Assembly (NCBI RefSeq): GCF_038502225.1
Contig: NC_091298.1
Coordinates: 45,244,957 to 45,308,956 of the forward strand
Origin: Cherax quadricarinatus
Taxonomy: Eukaryota > Arthropoda > Malacostraca > Decapoda > Parastacidae
Direction: 5' to 3'
Length of the DNA: 64,000 nt
In this document: positions 22,501-34,240 of the stretch, piece by piece
Position numbering within the stretch: position 1 is the stretch's first letter
Layout of the letters: each line of letters starts with the position of its first letter
Translations under genes and position numbers: made by a program
Notes under the pieces: model-generated
What the model was told of the DNA's origin: nothing
Databases searched by the model: none
What the model saw: the letters and a program-made list of their open reading frames with translations, nothing else

Positions 22501-24365
22501 AAGTGGGGAAGGTGAGTGAAGCTCTGGTGAAGTGGTGTAGGAGACTGAAGCTCTGGTGAAGTGGTGTAGGTGACTGAAGTTCTAGTGAAGTAGTGTAGGA
22601 GACTGAAGCTCTGGTGAAGTGGTGTAGGTGACTGAAGCTCTGGTGAAGTGGTGTAGGAGACTGAAGCTCTGGTGAAGTGTAGGTGACTGAAGCTGAGGTG
22701 AAGTGGTGTAGGTGACTGAAGCTCTGGTGAAGTGGTGTAGGAGACTGAAGCTCTGGTGAAGTGTAGGTGACTGAAGCTGAGGTGAAGTGGTGTAGGTGAC
22801 TGAAGCTCTGGTGAAGTGGTGTAGGAGACTGAAGCTCTGGTGAAGTGGTGTAGGAGACTGAAGCTCTGGTGAAGTGGTGTAGGTGACTGAAGCTCTGGTG
22901 AAGTGGTGTAGGAGACTGAAGCTCTGGTGAAGTGGTGTAGGTGACTGAAGCTCTGGTGAAGTGTAGGAGACTGAAGCCCTGGTGAAGTGGTGTAGGAGAC
23001 TGAAGCTCTGTTGAAGTGGTGGGGGAGGTGACTGAAGCTCTGGTGAAGTGGTGTATGTGACTGAAGCTCTGGTGAAGTGGTGTAGGTGACTGAAGCTCTG
23101 GTGAAGTGGTGTAGGAGACTGAAGCTGAGGTGAAGTGGTGTAGGTGACTGAAGCTCTGGTGAAGTGGTGTAGGAGACTGAAGCTCTGGTGAAGTGGTGTA
23201 GGTGACTGAAGCTCTGGTGAAGTGGTGTAGGAGACTGAAGCTCTGGTGAAGTGGTGTAGGTGACTGAAGCTCTGGTGAAGTGGTTTAGGAGACTGATGCT
23301 CTGGTGAAGTGGTGTAGGAGACTGAAGCTCTGGTGAAGTGGTGTAGGAGACTGAAGCTCTGGTGAAGTGGTGTAGGAGACTGATGCTCTGGTGAAGTGGT
23401 GTAGGAGACTGAAGCTCTGGTGAAGTGGTTTAGGAGACTGATGCTCTGGTGAAGTGGTGTAGGAGACTGAAGCTCTGGTGAAGTGGTGTAGGAGACTGAA
23501 GCTCTGGTGAAGTGGTGTAGGAGACTGAAGCTCTGGTGAAGTGGTGTAGGAGACTGAAGCTCTGGTGAAGTGGTGTAGGAGACTGAAGCTCTGGTGAAGT
23601 GGTGTAGGAGACTGAAGCTCTGGTGAAGTGGCGTATGTGACTGAAGCTCTGGTGAAGTGGTGTGACTGAAGATAAGATTAAGATAAGATAAGATTTCGTT
23701 CGGATTTTTAACCCCGGAGGGTTAGCCACCCAGGATAACCCAAGAAAGTCAGTGCGTCATCGAGGACTGTCTAACTTATTTCCATTGGGGTCCTTAATCT
23801 TGTCCCCCAGGATGCGACCCACACCAGTCGACTAACACCCAGGTACCTATTTGCTGCTAGGTGAACAGGACAACAGGTGTAAGGAAACGTGTCGAAATAT
23901 TTCCACCCGCCGGGAATCGAACCCGGGCCCTCCTCTTTGAAGCGGGAGCTTTAGCCACCAGGCCCGGTGAAGTGGCGTATGTCACTGAAACTCTGGTGAA
24001 GTTGTGTAGACTGAAGCTCTGACGATGTAGTGTGGGTGGCTGAAGATATGGTGAAGTGGTGTAGGTGACTGAAGCTCTGAAGTGTGGTAGGTGACTGAAG
24101 CTCTGAAGTGTGGTAGGTGACTGAAGCTCTGGTGAAGTGGTGTAGGTGACTGAAGCTCTGAAGTGTGGTAGGTGTCTTGAAGCTCTGGTGAAGTAGTGTA
24201 TGTGACTGAAGCTCCGAAATGTTGTAGGTGACTGAAGCTCTGAAGTGGGGTAGGTGACTCAGGCTTTGGTGAAGTGGTGTAGTTGACTGAAGCTTTGAAG
24301 TGGTGTAGATAACTGATTCTCTGGTGAAGTGGTGTAGGTAACTGAAGGTCTGGTGAAGTGGTGTA
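16546..24365. repeat. 29-bp satellite array
   Basis: About 255 copies of a 29-bp unit, GTGAAGTGGTGTAGGAGACT plus GAAGCTCTG. The main variants are GGAGAC or GGTGAC, GTGGTG or GTAGTG, and GTGTAG or GTGCAG. The array is interrupted by a SINE at 23671-23965 and is degenerate from about 21900 onward. The unit is not a multiple of three, so the 1,048-residue minus frame (21300-18154) is three rotating readings of one unit and not a protein gene. Confidence 0.96.
23671..23965 (-). mobile_element. tRNA-headed SINE (copy 1)
   Basis: On the minus strand: GGTGGCTAAAGCTCCCGCTT (A-box region), GGGTTCGATTCCCGGCGGG (B-box region), a body with CCTTACACCTGTTGTCCTG, GACTGGTGTGGGTCGCATCC and GGCTAACCCTCCGGGG, and an (ATCTT)n-type tail. 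It is nearly identical to the copy at 34241-34520, so the family moved recently. It interrupts the 29-bp satellite. Confidence 0.9.
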
Positions 24366-25650
24366 GGTGATTGAAGCTCTGGTGGTGTAGGTGATTGAAG
24401 CTCTGGTGGTGTAGGTGATTGAAGCTCTGGTGGTGTAGGTGATTGAAGCTCTGGTGGTGTAGGTGATTGAAGCTCTGGTGGTGTAGGTGATTGAAGCTCT
24501 GGTGGTGTAGGTGATTGAAGCTCTGGTGGTGTAGGTGATTGAAGCTCTGGTGGTGTAGGTGATTGAAGCTCTGGTGGTGTAGGTGATTGAAGCTCTGGTG
24601 GTGTAGGTGATTGAAGCTCTGGTGGTGTAGGTGATTGAAGCTCTGGTGGTGTAGGTGATTGAAGCTCTGGTGGTGTAGGTGATCGAAGCTCTGGTGGTGT
24701 AGGTGATTGAAGCTCTGGTGGTGTAGGTGATTGAAGCTCTGGTGGTGTAGGTGATTGAAGCTCTGATGGTGTAGGTGATTGAAGCTCTGGTGGTGTAGGT
24801 GATTGAAGCTCTGGTGGTGTAGGTGATCGAAGCTCTGGTGGTGTAGGTGATTGAAGCTCTGGTGGTGTAGGTGATTGAAGCTCTGATGGTGTAGGTGATT
24901 GAAGCTCTGGTGGTGTAGGTGATTGAAGCTCTGGTGGTGTAGGTGATTGAAGCTCTGGTGGTGTAGGTGATCGAAGCTCTGGTGGTGTAGGTGATTGAAG
25001 CTCTGGTGGTGTAGGTGATTGAAGCTCTGATGGTGTAGGTGATTGAAGCTCTGGTGGTGTAGGTGATTGAAGCTCTGATGGTGTAGGTGATTGAAGCTCT
25101 GATGGTGTAGGTGATTGAAGCTCTGATGGTGTAGGTGATTGAAGCTCTGATGGTGTAGGTGATTGAAGCTCTGATGGTGTAGGTGATTGAAGCTCTGATG
25201 GTGTAGGTGATTGAAGCTCTGATGGTGTAGGTGATTGAAGCTCTGATGGTGTAGGTGATTGAAGCTCTGATGGTGTAGGTGATTGAAGCTCTGATGGTGT
25301 AGGTGATTGAAGCTCTGATGGTGTAGGTGATTGAAGCTCTGATGGTGTAGGTGATTGAAGCTCTGATGGTGTAGGTGATTGAAGCTCTGATGGTGTAGGT
25401 GATTGAAGCTCTGATGGTGTAGGTGATTGAAGCTCTGATGGTGTAGGTGATTGAAGCTCTGGTGGTGTAGGTGATCGAAGCTCTGGTGGTGTAGGTGATT
25501 GAAGCTCTGATGGTGTAGGTGATTGAAGCTCTGATGGTGTAGGTGATTGAAGCTCTGGTGGTGTAGGTGATTGAAGCTCTGATGGTGTAGGTGATTGAAG
25601 CTCTGATGGTGTAGGTGATTGAAGCTCTGATGGTGTAGGTGATTGAAGCT
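24366..25650. repeat. 24-bp satellite array
   Basis: About 53 copies of a 24-bp unit, GATTGAAGCTCTGGTGGTGT plus AGGT. It equals the neighbouring 29-bp unit minus GAAGT. GATGG and GGTGG variants segregate in blocks; a rare GATCG variant occurs at 24681, 24825 and 24969, exactly 144 bp apart, and again at 25473. Confidence 0.96.
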
Positions 25651-25703
25651 GTGCTGTCTCTCAGGACCTATGGAGAGATGTTATTCCGCCCCATCGCCTT
25701 TGA
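25651..25703 (-). mobile_element. internal fragment of LINE family ABC
   Basis: About 50 bp matching the interior of copies A (27157-27200), B (28831-28880) and C (31956-31998), around GAGATGTT and GCCTTTGAGG. It breaks directly into the (TG)n at 25704. Confidence 0.75.
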
Positions 25704-25742
25704 GGTGTGTGTGTGTGTGTACGTGTGTGTGTTTGTCCTCAC
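25704..25742. repeat. (TG)n microsatellite at LINE 3' end
   Basis: Interrupted TG repeat between the LINE fragment at 25651-25703 and the 3' end of LINE A. Confidence 0.8.
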
Positions 25743-27385
25743 CTCGTTGTACTCACCTAGTTGTGGTTGCAAGGGTCGATTCATAGCTCCTCGCCCCACC
25801 TTTTCACTGGCCGCTGCTGGGTCACTCTCCCTGCACCTCTGTTTAAAGTTATGTATGGATCCTGCCTCCACTACATCGCTTCCCAAACTATTCCACTTCC
25901 TGAATACTCTGTGACTGAAGAAATACTTGCTAACATCCCTGTGATTCATCTGTGTCTTCAACTTCCAACTGTGTCCCCTTGTTGCTGTGTCCCATCTCTG
26001 GAACATTCTGTATTTTATATGTCGTTTTCATGTCCCCCTATCTTTCCTGTCCTCCAGTGTTGTCAGGTCGATTTCCCTTAACCTCTCCTCGTAGGACATA
26101 CCCCTTAGCTCTGGGACTAGTCTTGTTGCAAACCTTTGCACTTTTTCTAGTTTCTTTACGTGCTTGGCTAGGTGTGGGTTCCAAACTGGTGCCGCATACT
26201 CCAATATGGGCCTAACATACATAGTGTAGTGTTCTGAATGATTCCTTAATAAGATAGCAGAATGCTGTTCTTTGGTTTGCTAGGCGCCCATATGCTGCAG
26301 AAGTTATTTAGTTGATGTGTGCCTCAGGAGATGTGCCTGGTGTTATACTCACCCCAAGATCTTTTTCCTAGAGTGAGGTGTGTAGTCTCTGGCCCCCTAG
26401 ACTATACTCCATCTGCGGTCTTCTTTGCCTTTCCCCAATCTTCATGACTGCACTTGGTGGGGTTGAACTCCAGGAGCCAATTGCTGGACCAGGCCTGCAG
26501 CCTGTCCAGATCCCTTTGTAGTTTTGCCTGGTCCTCGTCCGATTGAATTCTTCTCATCAACTTCACATCATCTGCAAACAGGGACACTTCGGAGTCTATT
26601 CCTTCCGTCATGTCGTTCACAAATACCAGAAACAGCACCGGTCCTAGGACTGACCCCTGTGGAACTCCACTCGTCACAGGCGCCCACTCTGACACCTCGC
26701 CACGTACCATGACTCGCTGCTGTCTTCCTGACAGGATCCATTGTAGTGTCTTCCCTGTTATCCCTGCTTGGTCCTCCAGTTTTTGCACTAATCTCTTGTG
26801 TGGAACTGTGTCAAACGCTTTCTTACAGTCCAAGAAAATGCAATCTACCTACCCCTCTCTCTCTTGTATTACTGCTGTCACCCTGTCATATAACTCCAGT
26901 AGGTTTGTGACACAGGATTTCCCATCCCTGAAACCATGTTAGCTGTTGTTGATAAGCTCATTCCTGATAATCTTCTCCATGACTTTGCATACTATACATG
27001 TCAGTGACACTGGGCTATAGTTTAGTGTTTCATGTCTGTTTCCTTTTTTAAAAATTGGGACTACATTTGTTGTCTTCCATGCCTCAGGTAATCTCCCCGT
27101 TGCGATAAATGTGTTAAATTTTGTTATTAGGGTACACATAGCACCTCTGCTCCCTCTCTCAGGGCCCACGGAGAGATGTTATCTGGCCCCATCGCCTTTG
27201 AGGTATCTAGCTCGCTCAGCAGCCTCTTCACTTCTTCCTCGGTTGTATGTATTGTGTCCAACACTTGGTGGTGCACCCCACCTCTCCGTCTTTCTGGAGT
27301 CCCTTCTGTCTACTCTGTGAACACTTTTTTGAATCTCATGTTGACTTCCTCACATACTTCGCAGTCGTTTCTTGTGATCTTTCCT
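25743..27385 (-). mobile_element. LINE A, 5'-truncated non-LTR retrotransposon
   Basis: Minus-strand copy of a CR1/L2/jockey-like LINE with several frameshifts. Readable pieces from 5' to 3': 27169-26939 (VVPIFKKGN, LTCIVCKVMEKI), 26833-26402 with RT motifs KKAFDTVPHKRL, GVPQGSVLGPVLFLVF and LFADDVKL, 26222-26028 (YVRPILEYAAPVWNPHL) and 26006-25800 (FFSHRVFRKWNSLGSDVVEA). The endonuclease part is missing. The 3' terminus is TACTCACCT next to (TG)n. The 5' break at about 27385 touches the 3' end of LINE B. Not functional as read. Confidence 0.88.
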
Positions 27386-27389
27386 CCTT

Positions 27390-30349
27390 GTGTGTGTACT
27401 CACCTAACTGTGGTTGCAGGGGTCGAGACTCAGCTCCTGACCCAGCCTCTTCAGTGATCGCTGCTAGGTCCTCTCTCTGCTCCCTGAGCTTTGTCATACC
27501 TCGTCTTAAAGCTATGTATGGTTCCTGCCTCCACTACATCACTTGCTAGACTGTTCCACTTCCTGACAACTCTGACTGAAGAAATACTTCCTAACATCCC
27601 TTTGACTCGTCTGAGTCTTCAGCTTCCAATTGTGACCCCTTGTGTCTGTGTCCCCTCTCTGGAACATCCTGTCTTGTCCACCTTATCTATTCCACGCAGT
27701 ATTTTGTATGTTGTTATCATGTCTCTCCTATCCCTCCTGTCCTCCAGTGTCGTCAGGCCAATTTCCCTCCGGAACTAACCTTGTTGCAAACCTTTGCACT
27801 TTCTCTAGCTTCTTGACGCGTTTGACCAGGTGTGGGTTTCACACTGGTGCTGCATACTTCAGTATAGGCCTGGCATACACAGCGTACAGTGTCTTGAACG
27901 ATTCCTTACTCAGATAACGGAACGCTATTCTCAGGTTTGCCCGGCGCCCATATGCTGCAGCAGTTATCTTGTTGTGTGCTTCCGGAGACGTGCTCGGTGT
28001 TATGCTCACCCCAAGATCTTTCTCCTTCAGTGAGGTTTGCAGTCTTTGGCCACCTAGCCTATACTCTGTCTGCAGTCTTCTTTGTCCTTCCCCAGTCTTC
28101 ATGACTTTGCATTTGGCTGTGTTGAATTCGAGAAGCCAGTTGCTGGACCACGTGTCCAGCCTGTCCAGGTCTCTTTGTAGTCCTGCCTGATTCTTATCTG
28201 ATTTAATTCTCCTCATTAACTTCACATCATCTGCGAACAGGGACACTTCTGAGTCTATCCCTTCCATCATGTCATTCCCATACACCAAAAATAGCACTGG
28301 TCCTAGGACTGACCCCTGTGGGACCCTGCTCGTTACAGGCGCCCACTGTGATACCTCATCACGTACCATGACTCGTTGTTGTCTCCCTGTCAAGTATTCT
28401 CTGATCCATTGCAGTGCCTTTCCTGTTATATGTACCTGATCCTCCAGCTTCTGCACTAATCTCATGTGAGGAACTGTGTCAAAGGCCTTCCTGCAGTCCA
28501 GGAAAATGCAATCAACCCACCCCTCTCTCTCATGTCTTCTGTTACCTTGTTATAAAACTCCAGGTTTGCAACACAGGATTTGCCTTTCATGAATCCGTGC
28601 TGGTTGTCATTTATAATCTTGTTCCATTCCAGGTGCTTCACCACTTTCCTGATAATCTTCTCCATGTCATTGTCAGGGACACTGGTCTATAGTTTAGTGC
28701 CTCGTTTCTGTCTCCTTTCTTAAAAATGGGGACTACATTTGCCGTCTTCCATACCTCAGGTAGTTGCCCAGTTTCAAGGGATGTGTTGAAGATTGTAGCT
28801 AGTGGCACACACAGCATCTCTGATCCTTCTCTAAGGTCCTATGGGGAGATGTTGTTCGGTCCTATTGCCTTTGAGGTATCATTGTCACTTAGCACCTTCT
28901 GCACCTCCTCCTCCTCCGTTGTGTTCCCCTCTGTGCTGTCTTCCCAGAGCCCTTCCTGTCTTTACAGTAAATACTTCCTTAAGTCTAGTGCTGAGCTCCT
29001 CGCATACCTCATGATTGTTTCTTGTAAGTTCCCCACCTTCTTTCCTCAGCCTGATCACCTGGTCTTCGACTGTTGTCTTCCTCTTGATGTGGCTATACAG
29101 CAATTTCGGGTCAGGCTTGACTTTTGATGCTATGTTGTTTTTGTACTGTCGCTGGGCCTCCCTCCTTACCTGTGCATACTCATTTCTGGCTCTTCGACTA
29201 ATCTCTTTATTTTCCTGTGTTCTTTGCCTTCTGTAATTTTTCCATTCTCTAGTGCACTTAGGTTTTGCCACCCTACACCTTCGGGTAAACTAGGGGCTCG
29301 TTCTGGTCTTCTTATTATTTCTGTTGCCCCTGGGAACAAAACCTTTCCTCTGCCTCCTTCATTTTGTTGTTACGTATTCCACCATTTCGTTTACTGACTT
29401 TTCTACTAATTCTCTGTCCCACTGAACCTCCTGCAGGAAGTTACTCAAACCTATCTAGTCCCCCGTTTTATAGTCTGACTTTTCCCATACAACTTCTATT
29501 ACCCTCTCCACTTGTAACTCTATGTATTCAAGGCACAGAACCATGTGATCACTAGCTCCTAGGGGCCTCTCATATGTGATGTCCTCAGTGTCTGAACTGC
29601 TCAGGGTGAACACAAGGTCCAGTCTTGCTGGTTCATCCTCCCCTCTCTCTCACTCTCTGGTAGTGTCCTTAACATGTTGATGCATGAGGTTTTCCAGTAC
29701 CACATCCATCATCTTGGCTTTCCATCTTTTGGGACCCCGATGTGACTCCAGGTTTTCCCAATTGAACTCCCTGTGGTTGAAATCGCCCATAACCAGCAAC
29801 TTTGCTCTGCACGATTGAGCTCTTCTTGCCACCTCAGCCAGTGTGTCCACCATTGCTGTGTTGCTCTCTTCATATTCTTCTCTTGGCCTCCTGCAGTTTT
29901 GTGGTGGATTATACATCATTGCAATGACTACCTTATGTTCCCCAGACTGAAGTGTACCGACTATGTAGTCCCTTTCTCCAATCTCGTTCATGCCTCCCAT
30001 TTCCTCAAATTTCCATCGGTTTTTTACGAGCAGTTCAAGCAGTGCAACCCCTCCTTCCCCTCTGCTCCTATCTTTCCTCAGGATCTGATATCCTGGTGGG
30101 AAGATTGCATCTGTTATTGTCTCAGTGAGTTTCGTTTCTGTGACTGCTATGATGTCTGGGAACTTCTCATTGATCCTTTCATGCCACTCCTCATATTTAT
30201 TCGTTATTCCATCCGCATTCGTGTACCACACCTCCAACTTCTTTTCTGAAACTGGTCTTGGGAGGATATTGGGGTTGGGGGAGCGGGAACCCTGGCGGGG
30301 GCCTATTGGTGGTTGTGGTGGAGGTGGGGGCAGAGTTCCCATAGGGAGT
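27390..30349 (-). mobile_element. LINE B, nearly full-length but decayed
   Basis: Same family as A and C. The endonuclease part lies at about 30250-29650 (WYTNADGI, AVTETKL, YNPPQNC, GDFNHREFNWEN), followed by a stop in the region equivalent to DTTRERGEDEPARL of copy C. The RT part is broken into several frames; 28465-27839 keeps VPQGSVLGPVLFLVYGND and LFADDVKLMRRIK. Relative to copy C it has small insertions in the endonuclease and frame breaks around 28540-29280. The 3' terminus meets TGTGTGTACTCACC at 27390; the 5' end runs into the microsatellite at 30350. Confidence 0.88.
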
Positions 30350-30379
30350 TGCTGTGTGTGTGTGTGTGTGTATATATAT

Positions 30380-30452
<73 letters not shown>
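30350..30452. repeat. compound (TG)n(TA)n(TG)n microsatellite
   Basis: TG repeats at about 30353-30369, a long TA repeat to about 30438, then TG repeats. It separates the 5' end of LINE B from the 3' end of LINE C. Confidence 0.95.
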
Positions 30453-30453
<1 letters not shown>

Positions 30454-33400
30454 ACTCACCTCTTTGTGGTTGCAGGGGTCGAGTCCTAGCTCCTGGCCCC
30501 GCCTCTTCACCGGTTGCTACTAGGCCCTCTCTCTCCCCGCTCCATGAGCTTTATCAAACCTCGTCTTAAAACTGTGTATGGTTCCTGCCTCCACTACGTC
30601 ATTTTCTAGGCTATTCCACTGCCTTACAACTCTATGACTGAAGAAATACTTCCTACTATCTCTCTGACTCATTTGTGTCTTCAACTTCCAATTGTGGCCT
30701 CTTGTTTCTGTGTCCCCTCCCTGGAACATCCTGTCTTTGTCCACCTTGTCTATTCCACGCAGTATTTTATATGTCGTTATCATGTCTCCCCTGACCCTCC
30801 TGTCCTCCAGTGTGGTCAGGCCGATTTCCCTTAATCTTTCCTCATAGGACATTCCCCTTAGCTCCGGAACTAACCTTGTCGCAAACCTTTGTACTTTCTC
30901 TAGTTTCTTGACGTGCTTTATCAAGTGCGGGTTCCAAACAGGTGCTGCATACTCCAGTATGGGCCTGACATACACGGTGTACAGTGTCTTGAATGATTCC
31001 TTACTAAGGTATCGGAATGCTGTTCTCAGGTTAGCCAGGCACCCATATGCTGCAGCAGTTATCTGATTGATGTGTGCTTCCGGAGACATGCTCGGTGTTA
31101 TACTCACCCCAAGATCTTTCTCCTTGAGTGAGGTTTGCAGTCTTTGGCCACCTAGCCTATACTCTGTCTGTGGTCTTCTGTGCCCCTCCCCCATCTTCAT
31201 GACTTTGCATTTGGCAGGATTAAATTCGAGAAGCCATTTGCTGGACCAGGTGTCCAGTCTGTCCAGGTCTCTTTGAAGTCCTGCCTGGTCCTCATCAGAT
31301 TTAATTCTCCTCATTAACTTCACATCATCTGCAAACAGGGACACTTCTGAGTCTAACCCTTCCGTCATGTCGTTCACATATACCAAAAATAGCACTGGTC
31401 CTAGGACCGACCCCTGTGGGACCCCGCTCGTCACAGGTGCCCACTGTGATACATCATTACGTACCATGACTCGTTGTTGCCTCCCTGTCAGGTATTCTCT
31501 GATCCATTGCAGTGCCCTTCCTGTTATATGCGCCTGATGCTCTAGCTTCTGCACTAATCTCTTGTGAGGAACTGTGTCAAAGGCCTTCTTGTAGTCCAAG
31601 AAGATGCAATCAACCCACCCCTCTCTCTCTTGTCTTACTTTTGTTATTTTATCATAAAACTCCAGAAGGTTTGTGACACAGGATTTGCCTTCCGTGAATC
31701 CGTGCTGGTTGGCATTTATACTCCTGTTCCGTTCCAGGTGCTCCACCACTCTCCTCCTGATAATCTTCTCCATAATTTTGCATACTATACACGTCAATGA
31801 CACAGGTCTATAGTTTAGTGCCTCTTTTCTGTCTCCTTTTTTAAAAATGGGAACTACATTTGCCGTCTTCCATACCTCAGGTAGTTGCCCAGTTTCCAGG
31901 GATGTGTTGAAGATTGTGGTAAGTGGCACGCACAACATATCTGCTCCCTCTCTAAGGACCCACGGGGAGATGTCTGGTCCCATTGCCTTTGAGGTATCGA
32001 TGTCCCTTAGCAGTTTCTTCACCTCCTCCTCATCTGTATGTATGTCGTCCAACACTTGTTGGTGTATTCCTTGCTGGTGTCCCCGTCTGGTCTGTCCCCC
32101 CAGAGTCCTTCCTGTCTCTACTGTAAGTACTTCCTTAAATCTCTTGTTTAGCTCCTCACATACCTCTTGATCGTTTCTTGTGAGTTCTCCACCTTCTTTC
32201 CTCAGCCTTATCACCTGGTCCTTGACTGTTGTCTTCCTCCTAATGTGGCTATACAGCAGTTTCGGGTCAGATTTGACTTTCGATGCTATGTCGTTTTCAT
32301 ACTGTCGCTGGGCCTCCCTCCTTATCTGTGCATACTCGTTTCTGGCTCTTCTACTAATCTCCTTGTTTTCCTGGGTCCTATGCCTCCTGTACCTTTTCCA
32401 TTCTCTGTTGCACTTAGTTTTTGCCTCCCTACACCTTCGGGTAAACCAAGGACTCGTTTTGGTCTTCCTATTATTTCCGTTTCCCTTGGGAACAAAACTT
32501 TCCTCTGCCTCCTTGCACTTTGTTGCCACATATTCCATCATCTCGTTTACTGATTTTCCTACCATTTCTCTGTCCCACTGAACCTCCTGCAGGAAGTTTC
32601 TCATACCTGTGTAGTCCCCCCCTTTTATAGTTTGGCCTGTCCCCTTCAGTTCCTGTTACCTTCTCCACTTGTAACTCTACTATATAGTCAAAACTCAGAA
32701 CCACATGATCGCTAGCTCCAAGGGGCCTCTCATAAGTGATGTCCTCAATGTCTGAACTGCTCAGGGTGAACACAAGATCCAGTCTTGCTGGCTCATCCTC
32801 CCCTCTCTCTCTGGTTGTGTCCCTGACATGTTGATGCATGAGGTTTCCAAGTACCACATCCATCATCTTGGCTCTCCATTTTTCGGGACCCCCATGTGGC
32901 TCCAGGTTTTCCCAGTCGATCTCCCTGTGGTTGAAATCGCCCATTACCAGTAACTTTGCTCTGCTCGAGTGAGCTCTTCTTGCCACCTCAGCCAGTGTGT
33001 CCACCATCACCCTGTTGTTTTCTTCGTACTCCTCTCTTGGCCTCCTGCAGTTCTGTGGTGGGTTATACATCACTCCAATGACTACTTTATGTTCTCCGGA
33101 CTGAATTGTACCTACAATGTAGTCTCTTTCTCCAATCATGTCCATGCCTTCCATTTCCTCAAATCCCCATCGGTGTTTTATGAGCAGTGCAACCCCTCCT
33201 CCCCCTCTACTCCTTCTATCTTTCCTCAGGATCTGATATCCTGTTGGGAAGATTGTGTCTGTTATTGTCTCAGCGAGTTTTGTTTCTGTGACTGCTATGA
33301 TGTCTGGGGATTTTTCACTGATTCTTTCATTCCACTCCTCATGTTTATTCATTATTCCATCCGCGTTAGTGTACCAAACCTTTAGTTTCTTTTCTATCAT

Positions 33401-33578
33401 TGTGGTCATGCAAGAATATTGGGGTTGGGGGAGCGAGAGCCTTGGTGGGGGCCTATATGGGGCTGTGGTGTAGGTGGGGTTTGTGTGGCTGGGGGTGGGG
33501 TCATAATGCCCATAAGGGACAGCTGTTGGGGTGAGGTTTGTGATATGGGGATTGGTGGCAGAGGGAACAGTGAGTGGG
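30453..33578 (-). mobile_element. LINE C, near-intact non-LTR retrotransposon
   Basis: Best copy of the family, about 3.1 kb, with endonuclease and RT frames both long. The 3' end TACTCACCT abuts the compound microsatellite at 30350-30452 and the 5' end meets a (GT)n run at 33580-33644. Target duplications cannot be recognised because both flanks are simple repeats. Only one frame break separates the endonuclease and RT halves. No separate ORF1 is seen upstream, so the copy is either 5'-truncated or of a one-ORF type. Confidence 0.9.
30520..33540 (-). pseudogene. LINE C endonuclease-reverse transcriptase
   Basis: One polyprotein of about 1,000 residues split in two frames. The endonuclease half (about 33540-32625) shows WYTNADGI, the catalytic-type AVTETKLAET, VMYNPPQNC, LVMGDFNHREIDW, LDLVF and GASDHVVLSF, the order expected of an apurinic-type endonuclease. 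The RT half (32604-30520, 694 residues) shows VPIFKKGDRKEALNYRPV, NQHGFTEGKSC, FLDYKKAFDTVPHKRL, GVPQGSVLGPVLFLVYVND and SLFADDVKL, then a C-terminal region with RPILEYAAPVWNPHL. The frames meet at a run of seven C at 32616-32622 (G on the coding strand). One G fewer would join them, as in copy B, which has five. Earlier ATGs in the frame at 33676 read through the (CA)n repeat and are not credible starts. Confidence 0.87.

Positions 33579-33579
<1 letters not shown>

Positions 33580-33644
<65 letters not shown>
33580..33644. repeat. (GT)n microsatellite
   Basis: About 32 GT units at the 5' edge of LINE C. Confidence 0.97.
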
Positions 33645-33647
<3 letters not shown>

Positions 33648-34240
33648 AATTTGTTAATGTTCTTTGTTTCAATCAACCGTGAAAATTATTTGCATTGCAA
33701 GAAAACAGCTGTTTAGTACATGTATATCACAATGTTGCTATATAATCTTTTAAGGATGTTTGAAGTAGAGGCAGGTGAAGGGAGCGATTGAGAAAGCTTG
33801 TAGAAAGTGCTAGTTGAAAGACATGTTAATCTTCAGGTATAACTGGGAACGCTTGCAGCAAGTGCAGGATGAAGGGTTTAAATAGGTATGCATGATGAAG
33901 GAGCGGGATGAAGGGTATAAATGGAAATGCTTTACCTTAGTTATGATCTGAAGGGAATAACTGAGGCTGGAACTTGTGTATTTATGAGCATTGGTGTTTA
34001 TTTGAAGGTAAATGATAACCAAGAACTCACTGAGGGAGAACTGGCATAATATCATTATTAATATTTATGTTTAACAAAGGCTACCGCTGACACCGCTTAT
34101 CATCGTCAATTCATATAAGGACACATGTGGAATGTACACGAGTTTTCACAATGGGGATTAAAAAAACAATTTGCTAATCTGTGTATAACTGAACAAAATA
34201 TCTCTACTATCATTATAGAGGTCCCAGGTTCCTTCCTTTA
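33645..34240. other. AT-rich stretch, no gene
   Basis: Contains short phrases such as AACTGGGAACGCTTG and GGATGAAGGGT. These resemble the degenerate part of the 2.3-kb repeats further right, so it may be an old related copy. Nothing else is seen. Confidence 0.4.

Noticed and set aside
25668..26006. Plus-strand frames over LINEs A-C (for example 25639-25914, 30125-30523)
   Set aside because: Antisense shadows of the LINE reverse transcriptase; the minus strand carries all RT and endonuclease motifs.
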